Shown here: positions 44,873 through 53,920 of the stretch, piece after piece | Layout of the letters: each line of letters begins with the position of its first letter | How positions within the stretch are numbered: the first letter of the stretch is position 1 | Source of the DNA: Bradyrhizobium sp. dw_411 | GTDB taxonomy: Bacteria > Pseudomonadota > Alphaproteobacteria > Rhizobiales > Xanthobacteraceae | Direction of reading: 5' to 3' | Assembly (NCBI RefSeq): GCF_018449695.1 | Contig: NZ_JAAVUY010000017.1 | Span: 62,001-126,000 of the forward strand | DNA length: 64,000 bases | Position numbers and translations under genes: made by a program | Notes under the pieces: generated by a model | Told to the model about the DNA's origin: nothing | Database searches by the model: none | What the model saw: only the letters and a program-made list of their open reading frames with translations

Positions 44873-45092
44873 CCCCCTCGTCCCGCTGCTTCCGCAAATC
44901 ATCGTCGATCTCTTCCGCAGTTCGGAAGGGTGGACGGCGTAGAGCGAAAATCTCCTCAAGTGTCATGACCTTTCCCGGCCGCTTCTCTTCTTCGACAATC
45001 GTTACCGTGACGGTCGAGGACGGATCGACGCCCGCCCGCAAATCCTCAGGAAGTCTCGACGCCGGATAGTGCTCGCGCGTGATCCTGTTCAT
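44865..45092 (-). CDS. Putative antitoxin partner of the PIN toxin
   Basis: A 75-residue protein: N-terminal TREHYPASRLPEDLRAGVDP, then TVTVTIVEEEK, then a charged acidic C-terminus (TAEEIDDDLRKQRDEGDD) of the kind that wraps a toxin. I do not see a classic AbrB or ribbon-helix-helix fold with certainty. Position, size and 8-bp overlap with the PIN gene support the role. AGAGG lies 7 bases before the ATG within an inverted repeat. Confidence 0.75.
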   Translation of the reverse strand: MNRITREHYPASRLPEDLRAGVDPSSTVTVTIVEEEKRPGKVMTLEEIFALRRPPFRTAEEIDDDLRKQRDEGDD

Positions 45093-45100
45093 GTGACACC

Positions 45101-45117
45101 TCTATCTGACCGATAGA
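45101..45117. promoter_or_regulatory. Inverted repeat before the toxin-antitoxin pair
   Basis: TCTATC (45101-45106) and GATAGA (45112-45117) form a 6-bp inverted repeat with a 5-base centre, touching the ribosome site of the antitoxin. It is a candidate site for autoregulation by the antitoxin-toxin complex. Confidence 0.45.
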
Positions 45118-45128
45118 ATACCATGACT

Positions 45129-46307
45129 TTAGCGAAACGTCTTGCGCGGATCGAACGCGTCGCGCACGGCTTCGCCGATGAAAATCAGCAGCGACAGCAT
45201 GATCGCGACCGCGAAGAACCCGGTAAAGCCCAGCCACGGCGCCTGCACGTTGGCCTTGCCCTGCGACAGCAATTCGCCCAGCGAAGGCGACCCCGGCGGC
45301 AATCCGAAGCCAAGAAAATCCAGCGCGGTCAGCGTCATCACCGAGGACGAGACGATGAACGGCAGGAACGTCATGGTCGCCACCATCGCATTCGGCAATA
45401 GATGCCGGAACATGATCACGGCATTGGAGACGCCGAGCGCGCGCGCCGCCTGGATATATTCGAAATTACGACCGCGCAGAAACTCCGCGCGTACCAGGCC
45501 GACCAGCGAAACCCATGAGAACAGCAGGAGAATACCGAGCAGCACAAAGAATCCGGGCACCAGCACCGACGAGAGGATCAGCAGCAGATAGAGCGAGGGG
45601 ATCGCGGTCCAGACCTCGATGAAGCGCTGAAAGCCGAGATCGATCCAGCCGCCGAAATAGCCCTGCACGCCCCCGGCGGCGACGCCGATGACCGACGAGA
45701 CGATCGTCAGCGCGAGACCGAACAGCACCGAGATACGAAAGCCGTAGATCAGCCGCGCGACCACGTCGCGGCCCTGATCGTCGGTGCCAAGCCAGTTATA
45801 TTCGAGGTCGCGGCAGCTCTTCAGACCCTTCTTCTGCACCACTTCCTTGCACTGATCTTCCGTCAGCATCCAGGTCGGCTTCGACGGCGCCGGCGTCGGC
45901 AGATCGAGATTATGCGTATCGTAGGAGTAACGTATCAGCGGCCAGATGACCGTGCCGCCCTTGTCGGCAATCAGCTTCTGCAGAAAGGGATCGCGATAAT
46001 CCGCCGCGGTTTCGAAATCGCCGCCGAAGGTCGTCTCCGAATAGCTGATGAAGGCCGGCCAATACAAATGCCCGTCGAACTTGATGAAGAACGGTCGATC
46101 ATTGGCGATCAACTCCGCAAACAGCGAGACCACGAACAGAATGAGAAAAATCCAGAACGACCAATAGCCGCGCCGATTGGATTTGAAATTCTGCCAGCGG
46201 CGCCGGTTGAGCGGCGATGGGCTGAAGCGATGCCGTGTCATCGGCACCGCTTCGCCGAGTGGCGCTTGCGTTGTGGTCTCGACCGGCGGGGGCGCGATGA
46301 GGGTCAT
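45129..46307 (-). CDS. yejE: Peptide ABC transporter permease YejE
   Basis: A 392-residue DppC-type permease with a long N-terminal cytoplasmic segment, one helix near residue 60, a large periplasmic loop (about 80-185) typical of YejE, and five C-terminal helices with the EAA loop ARALGVSNAVIMFRHLLPNA. The ATG at 46307 shares one base with the yejB stop. It pairs with YejB. Confidence 0.93.
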   Translation of the reverse strand: MTLIAPPPVETTTQAPLGEAVPMTRHRFSPSPLNRRRWQNFKSNRRGYWSFWIFLILFVVSLFAELIANDRPFFIKFDGHLYWPAFISYSETTFGGDFETAADYRDPFLQKLIADKGGTVIWPLIRYSYDTHNLDLPTPAPSKPTWMLTEDQCKEVVQKKGLKSCRDLEYNWLGTDDQGRDVVARLIYGFRISVLFGLALTIVSSVIGVAAGGVQGYFGGWIDLGFQRFIEVWTAIPSLYLLLILSSVLVPGFFVLLGILLLFSWVSLVGLVRAEFLRGRNFEYIQAARALGVSNAVIMFRHLLPNAMVATMTFLPFIVSSSVMTLTALDFLGFGLPPGSPSLGELLSQGKANVQAPWLGFTGFFAVAIMLSLLIFIGEAVRDAFDPRKTFR

Positions 46308-47413
46308 CAGACTTCCCGCGCCTCGAAATCGATCCGCGGATCGATCCACATGTAAGCCAGATCCGAGATCAGATTGACCACGAGGCCCACCAGCGAGAAG
46401 ATGAACAGCGTCCCGAACACCACGGGGTAATCGCGATTGAGCACGCTCTCGAAACTGAGCAGGCCGAGCCCATCCAGCGAGAAGATGGTTTCGATCAACA
46501 GCGATCCCGAAAAGAACGCGTGAATGAACGCACCAGGAAAGCCGGCGATCACGATCAGCATCGCATTACGAAAAATGTGATTGTAGAGCACTTGCCGCTC
46601 GCTGCAGCCCTTGGCGCGTGCGGTCATAACATATTGCTTGCGGATTTCGTCGAGGAAAGAATTCTTGGTCAACAACGTCATGGTCGCGAAGGCGCCGAGC
46701 GCCATCGAAACCAGGGGCAGCGTGAGGTGCCAGAAATAGTCGATGATTTTCCAGTACCAGGGAAATTGCGCCCAGCCGTCGGAGGTAAGCCCGCGTAACG
46801 GGAAAATGCTGAGGAACGAGCCGCCCGCGAACAGGATGATCAACAGGATCGCGAACAGAAAACCCGGGATCGCAAAGCCGATGATGACCACGACCGAAGT
46901 CCAGGTGTCGAACCTCGATCCGTCCATAACCGCCTTGCGGATACCGAGCGGAATCGAAATCAGATAGGTTAGGAGCGTCATCCAGATGCCCAGCGACATC
47001 GAAACCGGCAGTTTTTCCTTGATCAGCTGCAGCACGCTGACGTCGCGGAAATAGCTGTTGCCGAAATCGAACCGCGCGAAATTCCACAGCATCAGCGCAA
47101 AACGCTCCGGCGCCGGCTTGTCGAAGCCGAACTGCTTTTCGAGCTTCTTGATGAATTCAGGATCAAGCCCCTGGGCGCCGCGGTATTTCGAATTCACCAC
47201 ATCTGAGGCCGCGCCAACCTGGCCGCGCGCGCCAAAATCGCCACCGGAACCTGAAATTCGTGAACCGGCACCGGTGTCGGCGCCGCTGAGTTGCGCAATT
47301 ACCCTTTGCACCGGGCCACCCGGCGCGAATTGAACCACCACGAACGATACGAACAGAATCCCGAGCAGCGTCGGGATCATCAACAGAATGCGTCGGGCGA
47401 TATAGGCACTCAT
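46307..47413 (-). CDS. yejB: Peptide ABC transporter permease YejB
   Basis: A 368-residue DppB-type permease with six helices. The N-terminal RRILLMIPTLLGILFVSFVV and the EAA loop MTARAKGCSERQVLYNHIFR are diagnostic, as is the YejB-type insertion between the first two helices (about 35-110). It is followed by yejE with one-base overlap and starts 3 bp after the substrate-binding gene. Confidence 0.94.
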   Translation of the reverse strand: MSAYIARRILLMIPTLLGILFVSFVVVQFAPGGPVQRVIAQLSGADTGAGSRISGSGGDFGARGQVGAASDVVNSKYRGAQGLDPEFIKKLEKQFGFDKPAPERFALMLWNFARFDFGNSYFRDVSVLQLIKEKLPVSMSLGIWMTLLTYLISIPLGIRKAVMDGSRFDTWTSVVVIIGFAIPGFLFAILLIILFAGGSFLSIFPLRGLTSDGWAQFPWYWKIIDYFWHLTLPLVSMALGAFATMTLLTKNSFLDEIRKQYVMTARAKGCSERQVLYNHIFRNAMLIVIAGFPGAFIHAFFSGSLLIETIFSLDGLGLLSFESVLNRDYPVVFGTLFIFSLVGLVVNLISDLAYMWIDPRIDFEAREV

Positions 47414-47416
47414 GAA

Positions 47417-49285
47417 TTATTTCGCCTGCTCGGCCTTGGCCACTTTATCAGTGTCAGACCACCAGTTTTCCGGCGCTCCGACGCCTTGCGCATAATGCGG
47501 CTGCTTGTCGGGATGCCCGAACAGATCCCAATAGGCGATCGGGTGACTGGTCCGATACCATTGCGGCACCCAATAGCGCCCGGCGCGAAATACCCGATCG
47601 AAGGCGCGGCAGGCCACCGTGAGATCGGCGCGATTGTCCGCGCCGATGATCTTCTCGAGCAGCGTATCGATCGCCGGATTTGAAATGCCGGCGAGATTAT
47701 ACGACCCTTTGGTTGCAGCCGCCTGCGACGAGAAGAACGGACGCATGCCGTCGCCCGGTGTCGCTGACATGCTGAAGCGCTCAATAGTCATATCGAAGTC
47801 GAAATCTTCCACCCGGGCGCGATACTGCACGGGATCGACGACCCGCAGGCTTGCTTCGATCCCGAGCGTGCCGAGATTCTTGATGTAGGGCGCGTGATGC
47901 GGCTGCAGCGAGGGCTCGTCGACCAAAAATTCTATTCTGAACACTTCGCCATTCGGCAGCACCCGCTTGCCGTCCTTAACCGACAATCCAGCATCCTGCA
48001 GCAATTGCGACGCCTTGCGCAGCAGCGCACGGTCCTGCCCCGAGCCATCCGACACCGGTGGCACGAACGGCACACCAAACACTTCGTCCGGCACCTGTCC
48101 GCGAAACGGCTCCAGCAGCTTGAGTTCTTCCGGCGACGGCGGCCCGCTCACCATCATGTCCGAATTCTGGAACGGCGAATGGGTGCGCGCATAGGCGCCG
48201 TACATGATGGTCTTGTTTGTCCATTCGAAATCGAACGCCTGGATCAGCGCCTCGCGCACCCGCGGATCCCTGAATTTTTCGCGGCGGGTATTGATGAACC
48301 AGCCCTGCGCACCGGACGGCGTATCGTCCGGTAAGGTCTCGCGCTTGACGCGACCATCCTTCACGGCCGGGAAATCATAGCGCGTCGCCCATACCCGGGC
48401 GGTGAATTCCTCCCGATAGAGATAACTTCTCGCGGAAAATCCCTCGAAAGCGACGTCGCGATCGCGGTAGAATTCATACCGCACTGTGTCGAAATTATAA
48501 CTGCCACGCGCGACCGGAAGATCAGCGCCCCACCAATCCTTCACCCGTTCGTATTCGACGTAGCGGTTGGCCTCGAACTTCCCGACCTTGTACGGCCCGC
48601 ACCCCAGCGGGGTGTCCAGCGTCGATTCATCGAAAGCTCGCGTCGCGTAATAAGCCCTGGAGAAAATCGGCAGGCCCGCGACATAGAGCGGCACATCGCG
48701 GGCGCGCGTCGCGGCAAAGGTGACGACCAGCGTCGAATCGTCGATGGCTTCCGCCTTGATCACATCGCGCATCTGCGTCACGATCAAAGGATGACCTTTC
48801 TCCTTCAGCGTCATCAGCGAAAACGCGGCATCATGCGCCGTCAGTTTCGTACCGTCGTGAAATCTAGCCTCCGGCCGCAGCGTGAAGCGATAGATGGTCT
48901 TGTCGGCCGATATCTGCACGGACTTGGCCACGAGGCCATACATCGCATCGGGCTCGTCGCTGGCGCGCACCATCAGCGGCGCAAACGTCATATCCATGCC
49001 CTGTGCGCCTTCGCCCTTGAGGATGTAGGCGTTGAACGAGCTGAAGGTCTGGTAGGACTGGTTGTAGGACCGCACCGAGGGAATCAACGAAAAAAATCCA
49101 CCCTTCGGCGCCGCGACGTTGACGTAGTCGAAGTGATGAAAATCCGCTGGGTATTTCAGGTCGCCGAACGCCGACATGCCGTGGGCCGACACAGCCTCCT
49201 CGGCCGATAGCGCCGGCCGCAGCCACGACGCGCCGAGCGCGCCGACACCAAGACCGAGCACATGCCGGCGGGAGAGCTGCGCCAT
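47417..49285 (-). CDS. yejA: Peptide-binding protein, YejA-like (second copy)
   Basis: A 622-residue extracytoplasmic solute-binding protein, family 5, with a twin-arginine-like leader (QLSRRHVLGLGVGALGASWL). Family segments are HGMSAFGDLKYPADFHHFDY, GWFINTRREKFRDPRVREAL and WVPQWYRTSHPIAYWDLFGH. The ATG at 49285 lies 14 bp beyond the stop of the paralogous upstream gene. It delivers peptides to YejBEF. Confidence 0.92.
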   Translation of the reverse strand: MAQLSRRHVLGLGVGALGASWLRPALSAEEAVSAHGMSAFGDLKYPADFHHFDYVNVAAPKGGFFSLIPSVRSYNQSYQTFSSFNAYILKGEGAQGMDMTFAPLMVRASDEPDAMYGLVAKSVQISADKTIYRFTLRPEARFHDGTKLTAHDAAFSLMTLKEKGHPLIVTQMRDVIKAEAIDDSTLVVTFAATRARDVPLYVAGLPIFSRAYYATRAFDESTLDTPLGCGPYKVGKFEANRYVEYERVKDWWGADLPVARGSYNFDTVRYEFYRDRDVAFEGFSARSYLYREEFTARVWATRYDFPAVKDGRVKRETLPDDTPSGAQGWFINTRREKFRDPRVREALIQAFDFEWTNKTIMYGAYARTHSPFQNSDMMVSGPPSPEELKLLEPFRGQVPDEVFGVPFVPPVSDGSGQDRALLRKASQLLQDAGLSVKDGKRVLPNGEVFRIEFLVDEPSLQPHHAPYIKNLGTLGIEASLRVVDPVQYRARVEDFDFDMTIERFSMSATPGDGMRPFFSSQAAATKGSYNLAGISNPAIDTLLEKIIGADNRADLTVACRAFDRVFRAGRYWVPQWYRTSHPIAYWDLFGHPDKQPHYAQGVGAPENWWSDTDKVAKAEQAK

Positions 49286-49299
49286 GCGCGGATATTTCC

Positions 49300-51201
49300 T
49301 CAAGAGCGCTTGCCGATCTTGGCAGCCTTGTCGGCGTCGAACCACCAGATCGCCGGAAATGCCGAGGCTCCGTATTCCGGCATTTTCGATGGCCGGCCAA
49401 AGCGGTCCCAATGCGCGGTCCGCACCTTCGTATAATTCCACTGCGGCACGACATAGTGATTCCACAGCAAGACCCGATCGAGCGCCTTGGTTGCCGCGAC
49501 CAAATCGTCGCGGTCCTTGGTGAAAATGACGCGCTCTATCAGCTTGTCGATTGCCGGATTCTTGATCCCGATGATGTTGCGCGACCCCGCCGTGTCGGCA
49601 GCCTGTGATCCCCAATATTCGCGTTGTTCGTTGCCCGGTGACAATGATTCCGGCCAGCTCGATGTCACGACATCGAAGTCCCAGGTCCGCAATCGGTTTT
49701 CATATTGCGTCGGATCGATGGTACGCACGCTCACGGCGATACCCAGGCGTTCCAGCGACGGCTTGAAGAACAGCATCACCCGTTCGAAGCTCGGGTCTTC
49801 GACCAGCAATTCGATGGTGAATTGCGTGCCGCTCTTGATGTCGACAAGCTTGCGGTCGCGGACTTCGTAACCGGCTTCCTTGAGCAGGCGCAGGGCTTCG
49901 CGCAGATTGTCGCGCACCGCCTCCGGGTTGCCGCCGACCGGATTGGTATAGGCCGTCGTAAACACTTCTGCGGGCACCTGCGCGCGGACGGTGTCAAGGA
50001 TCTCCAATTCTTTGCCCTGCGGCAGACCGCTTGACGCCAATTCGGTGCCGTCGAAATAGCTGGTAACGCGCTTATACTGATTGAAGAAAATCTGCTTGTT
50101 CATTTCCTCGAAATCGAACGCGAAATTGAGCGCGCGGCGCACCTTCGGATCTGCAAACTTTTCGCGGCGGATATTCAGCGCGAAGGCCTGCATGACGCCG
50201 GAACTGCGGTTCGGAAATTCTTCCAGCAGCACCCGCTGTTCCTTCACCGCGGGGAAGTCGTACGCTGTGGCCCAATTCTTGGCACTGTTTTCAGTACGCC
50301 AATCGACCTGATCGGCCTTGAAAGCCTCAAGCGCCACCGTTGAGTCGCGAAAATACTCGTAACGCAACTCGTCGAAATTATTGCGCCCGACATTGACGCT
50401 GAGATCGCGTCCCCAATAATCCTTCACGCGTTCCAGCACGATCGAACGGCCCGGCACAAATTCCTTGATCCGATAGACACTGCTACCAAGCGGCTTCTCC
50501 AGCGTGGTCGCCGAGATATCGCGCTTGCGGCCTTCGCTGTCCTTGCCTTCCCACCAATGTTTCGGGAGCACCGTCAATTGACCGACGATTTGCGGCAGTT
50601 CGCGGTTACCGGGCGCGTCGAAGGTGAATTTGATATCGCGCTCGCCGACCTTCTCCGCCTTCACCACGTGGCGATAATAGGCAGAATATTGCGGATGATT
50701 TTGCTTGAACGCATCCAGCGAGAAGATCACGTCCTCCGGCGTCACAGACACGCCGTCGTGCCATTTTGCCTGTGCCCGCAGGCGGTAGGTCACCGATGAG
50801 AAATCTTCGGGATAGCTGACGCTCTCGGCCAGCGCGCCGTACTCTGTCGAAACCTCGTCCAGCGCCGGTGTCGTCAGCGCTTCATAGATCAGCCCGGCAG
50901 CAGCGGCATAAGAGCCTTTGACGCCCGCCACCACCGCATTGAAGTGGTCGAACGTCCCAATCAGAATTTGCCGCGCGACACCGCCCTTGGGCGCGTCCGG
51001 ATTGACGTAGTCGAAACGCTTGAAGTCGGCGGGATATTTGACATTGCCAAATAGCGAAAGTCCGTGGCGCCAGGCCGGCTCGCCGCCGGCTGTCTGCGCA
51101 CTGGCCGGGCTCACCGCCGGAAGGCCGGTTGCGGTTCCCAGGGCCGGGATGATGGTGGCGAAGGCGGCGTTCTGTAAAAGGTATCGTCGGGTAATGGTCA
51201 A
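49300..51201 (-). CDS. yejA: Peptide-binding protein, YejA-like (first copy)
   Basis: A 633-residue family 5 solute-binding protein with a leader containing TRRYLLQNAAFATIIPALG and cleavage near SPASAQT. It resembles the adjacent copy over its whole length: HGLSLFGNVKYPADFKRFDY, ALNIRREKFADPKVRRALNF and YVVPQWNYTKVRTAHWDRFG. The pair probably arose by tandem duplication and gives the importer two ligand ranges. It heads the yej run, with 239 bp of leader region upstream. Confidence 0.92.
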   Translation of the reverse strand: MTITRRYLLQNAAFATIIPALGTATGLPAVSPASAQTAGGEPAWRHGLSLFGNVKYPADFKRFDYVNPDAPKGGVARQILIGTFDHFNAVVAGVKGSYAAAAGLIYEALTTPALDEVSTEYGALAESVSYPEDFSSVTYRLRAQAKWHDGVSVTPEDVIFSLDAFKQNHPQYSAYYRHVVKAEKVGERDIKFTFDAPGNRELPQIVGQLTVLPKHWWEGKDSEGRKRDISATTLEKPLGSSVYRIKEFVPGRSIVLERVKDYWGRDLSVNVGRNNFDELRYEYFRDSTVALEAFKADQVDWRTENSAKNWATAYDFPAVKEQRVLLEEFPNRSSGVMQAFALNIRREKFADPKVRRALNFAFDFEEMNKQIFFNQYKRVTSYFDGTELASSGLPQGKELEILDTVRAQVPAEVFTTAYTNPVGGNPEAVRDNLREALRLLKEAGYEVRDRKLVDIKSGTQFTIELLVEDPSFERVMLFFKPSLERLGIAVSVRTIDPTQYENRLRTWDFDVVTSSWPESLSPGNEQREYWGSQAADTAGSRNIIGIKNPAIDKLIERVIFTKDRDDLVAATKALDRVLLWNHYVVPQWNYTKVRTAHWDRFGRPSKMPEYGASAFPAIWWFDADKAAKIGKRS

Positions 51202-51382
51202 ATGAAGAATCCCCGTGGGTACGGTGGGCTATTGAGGACGCATTATAAGGCAAGGTTTCGACCGATTATGTTGCTTTTTCCTCATGATACTAGCTTGTGA
51301 ACGGTGGCACTGCGACGAAACGCCCCGCTAGGTAAGTACACGACCTGCCCAAAAGTGCCCTCGCGACCGGCACGGAATACAA

Positions 51383-51410
51383 AAACGGCCGGGCAAAAGC
51401 CCGGCCGTTT
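51383..51410 (-). terminator. Terminator of the cycM gene
   Basis: A perfect 12-bp stem (51383-51394 with 51399-51410) with an AAAA/TTTT loop, followed on the minus strand by further Ts. It ends the cytochrome transcript 30 bp past its stop. Confidence 0.88.
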
Positions 51411-51440
51411 GCGTTAAAAATTCGATGGGAACCAACGGCG

Positions 51441-51986
51441 TTATTTCGCCGCCGTCGGCAACGGCAGCGGGCTGTCCGCAAGCGTGTGCAGATAGTCGAT
51501 CACGTCCGCGCGCTCACTGTCCTTCTGGATACCGGCAAAGCCCATCGCGGTGCCCGGGACGAAACCCTTGGGGTTAGTGATGAACAGATTGAGGTCCTCA
51601 TAGGTCCACTTGCCCGGCTTGGCCTTCATGCCAGCGGAATAGTTGAACCCGGGCTCGGTGCCACGTTCACGGCCGAGCACGCCGTAAAGGTTCGGACCGA
51701 CCTTGTTGGGACCGCCCTTGGTAAAGTCGTGGCAGGCGGCGCACTTCTTGGCCGCCGCGGCGCCCTTCTCGACCGACGCGGTCTGCAGCAGTTTCTCGAT
51801 CGGCTCGGACGCGACGGGCGCGGCTTCCTTGCCGCCCGGCGCCTCTTCCTTCACCGCAATTTCGAAACCCGGCTTTTCCGGCAGCACGGGCGAGAAAATC
51901 GCGCCGGCAGCGAAACTGGTCGCGAGCAGAACGAGACAGGTGGCCAGAACGGCACCCATGATTTTATTGAGTTCGAAGGAGTCCAT
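51441..51986 (-). CDS. cycM: Membrane-anchored cytochrome c, CycM type
   Basis: A 181-residue monoheme cytochrome with an uncleaved N-terminal anchor (about residues 10-32), a Pro/Glu-rich linker and a class I heme domain: CAACH for covalent heme, KVGPNLYGVLGRERG, and the axial Met in PGTAMGFAG. CycM of Bradyrhizobium carries electrons from the bc1 complex to the aa3 oxidase. Length and layout match. It has its own terminator and is divergent from kdsB. Confidence 0.93.
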   Translation of the reverse strand: MDSFELNKIMGAVLATCLVLLATSFAAGAIFSPVLPEKPGFEIAVKEEAPGGKEAAPVASEPIEKLLQTASVEKGAAAAKKCAACHDFTKGGPNKVGPNLYGVLGRERGTEPGFNYSAGMKAKPGKWTYEDLNLFITNPKGFVPGTAMGFAGIQKDSERADVIDYLHTLADSPLPLPTAAK

Positions 51987-52196
51987 TTTGGATCAGGCTC
52001 CAGGCCGGAATGTCGACTTTAGGCCGGAGAGAAACGGCCGCGGATGAGCGTCAGGAATCAGGCTTTCGCACCGCACCCGAGCCACGATCAGATATCGGTT
52101 TGCCCGTGCTCTGGCAACCCGTATAAATGCATCGGCTTTCGACCAATCCCCATCATTTCCGGCTTGTTATCGACCGGGAGCCCAGACCTCACTTTG

Positions 52197-52937
52197 ATGA
52201 CCGAACCCCGTATTTTGGTACTGATTCCCGCCCGTATGGCAGCGACCCGGCTGCCGGGCAAGCCGCTGTTGGACATCGCCGGCCTGCCGATGATCGTCCA
52301 TGTGCTGCGCCGCGCGCAGGACGCCGCCATCGGCCGCGTCGCGGTGGCCACCGACACCCCGGAGATTGCGGCGGTCGTGACCGCCCACGGTTTCGAGGCG
52401 GTGATGACCCGCGCCGATCATCCTTCGGGATCGGACCGCAGCTACGAGGCGCTGGGCAAGCTCGACCCCCGCGGCGAGACCGACATCATCGTCAATCTGC
52501 AGGGCGACTTTCCGACCATTTCGTCCGACAATATCCGCGACGTGCTGGCGCCACTGGCCGACGCCGGGGTCGATATCGCGACCCTGGCCGCCGAAATCCA
52601 TACCGAGGAAGAGGCGTCGAATCCGAACGTCGTGAAAGTGGTGGGATCGCCGATCGGCCCGAAGCGGCTGCGCGGGCTTTATTTCACCCGCGCCACGGCC
52701 CCCTGGGGCGACGGGCCGCGCTACCATCACATCGGTCTCTATGCCTATCGGCGTGCGGCGCTGGAGCGGTTCGTGGCACTGCCGCCCTCTTACCTGGAAC
52801 AGCAAGAAAAACTCGAGCAATTGCGGGCCATCGAGGCCGGCATGCGGATCGATGTCACCATCGTCGATACCGTGCCGCGCGGGGTCGACACCCCCGCCGA
52901 CCTCGAAACCGCCCGCCGCATACTAGCGAAAACCTAG
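52197..52937 (+). CDS. kdsB: CMP-KDO synthetase (3-deoxy-manno-octulosonate cytidylyltransferase)
   Basis: A 246-residue enzyme that activates KDO for lipopolysaccharide inner core synthesis. The nucleotide-binding start is ILVLIPARMAATRLPGKPLL, with ADHPSGSDRSYEAL, VNLQGDFPTI, HHIGLYAYRRAALERFV and LEQQEKLEQLRAIEAGMRI. The ATG at 52197 gives the usual length; the frame is open upstream to 52044 without conserved residues. It is 21 bp before pheA. Confidence 0.96.
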   Translation: MTEPRILVLIPARMAATRLPGKPLLDIAGLPMIVHVLRRAQDAAIGRVAVATDTPEIAAVVTAHGFEAVMTRADHPSGSDRSYEALGKLDPRGETDIIVNLQGDFPTISSDNIRDVLAPLADAGVDIATLAAEIHTEEEASNPNVVKVVGSPIGPKRLRGLYFTRATAPWGDGPRYHHIGLYAYRRAALERFVALPPSYLEQQEKLEQLRAIEAGMRIDVTIVDTVPRGVDTPADLETARRILAKT

Positions 52938-52958
52938 GCGGCTGGTAAAAGGCCCGCC

Positions 52959-53825
52959 ATGACAACGACCAAACCCATCAAAATCGCATTCCAGGGCGAG
53001 CCCGGCGCAAACTCTCATATTGCGATCGCCGAAGCCTATCCCGACGCCGAACCATTGCCCTGCCCGACCTTCGAGGACGCGCTGGCCGCGATCACCTCGG
53101 GCGAGGCGGATCTGGGCATGATCCCGATCGAGAATTCGGTCGCCGGCCGGGTCGCCGATATCCATCATCTCCTGCCGCAATCCGGCCTGTTCATCGTCGG
53201 CGAATGGTTTTTACCGATCCATCACCAATTGATGGCGCCGCGCGGCGCCAAACTGGCCGATATCAAGACCGTGGAAAGCCACGTCCACGCGCTCGGCCAA
53301 TGCCGCCGCATCATCCGCAAGCTCGGCATCAGGCCGATCGTCGCGGTCGATACCGCCGGTAGCGCGCGCATTGTGGGAGAGCGCGGCGACAAAAGCTGCG
53401 CTTCGATCGCGCCCCGACTGGCCGCCGATATCTACGGTCTCGATATCCTGGCCGAGGATGTCGAGGACGAAACCCACAACACCACGCGCTTCGTGGTGCT
53501 GGCGCGCGAGGCCGCGTGGGCCAAACAGGGATCGGGGCCGCTGGTCACTACCTTTGTTTTCCGGGTGCGCAATTTGCCCGCCGCGCTTTACAAAGCGATG
53601 GGCGGCTTTGCGACCAACGGCGTCAACATGACCAAGCTGGAAAGCTACATGGTCGACGGCAATTTCTTCGCCACGCAGTTCTATGCGGATGTCGATGGCC
53701 ATCCCGACGACAAAAATCTCGCCTTCGCGCTGGAGGAGCTGAAATTCTTCTCGCGTGAATTGCGGATCGTCGGCGTCTATCCCGCCCACCCGTTCCGCGC
53801 GACGTTCAGCGAGACGGCGGACTGA
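52959..53825 (+). CDS. pheA: Prephenate dehydratase
   Basis: A 288-residue monofunctional enzyme that converts prephenate to phenylpyruvate in phenylalanine synthesis. The catalytic region has IAFQGEPGANSHIA, MIPIENSVAGRV and the essential Thr-Arg-Phe in NTTRFVVL. A C-terminal ACT domain starts near residue 195 (FVFRVRNLPAALYKAMGGFA); the region TKLESYMVDGNFF lacks the ESRP sequence that binds phenylalanine in many homologues. No chorismate mutase domain is attached. It is cotranscribed with kdsB. Confidence 0.95.
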   Translation: MTTTKPIKIAFQGEPGANSHIAIAEAYPDAEPLPCPTFEDALAAITSGEADLGMIPIENSVAGRVADIHHLLPQSGLFIVGEWFLPIHHQLMAPRGAKLADIKTVESHVHALGQCRRIIRKLGIRPIVAVDTAGSARIVGERGDKSCASIAPRLAADIYGLDILAEDVEDETHNTTRFVVLAREAAWAKQGSGPLVTTFVFRVRNLPAALYKAMGGFATNGVNMTKLESYMVDGNFFATQFYADVDGHPDDKNLAFALEELKFFSRELRIVGVYPAHPFRATFSETAD

Positions 53826-53834
53826 TTTGATGTT

Positions 53835-53916
53835 CGTCATTCCGGGATGGTCCGAAGGACCAGACCCGGAATCTCGAGATTCCGGGCTCGATGCTACGCA
53901 TCGCCCCGGAATGACG
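53835..53916. repeat. Palindromic repeat, CGTCATTCCGGG family
   Basis: An 82-bp element with three nested small hairpins, nearly identical to 11023-11104. It sits exactly between the convergent pheA and luciferase-like genes and probably ends both transcripts. Confidence 0.82.
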
Positions 53917-53920
53917 GTAT

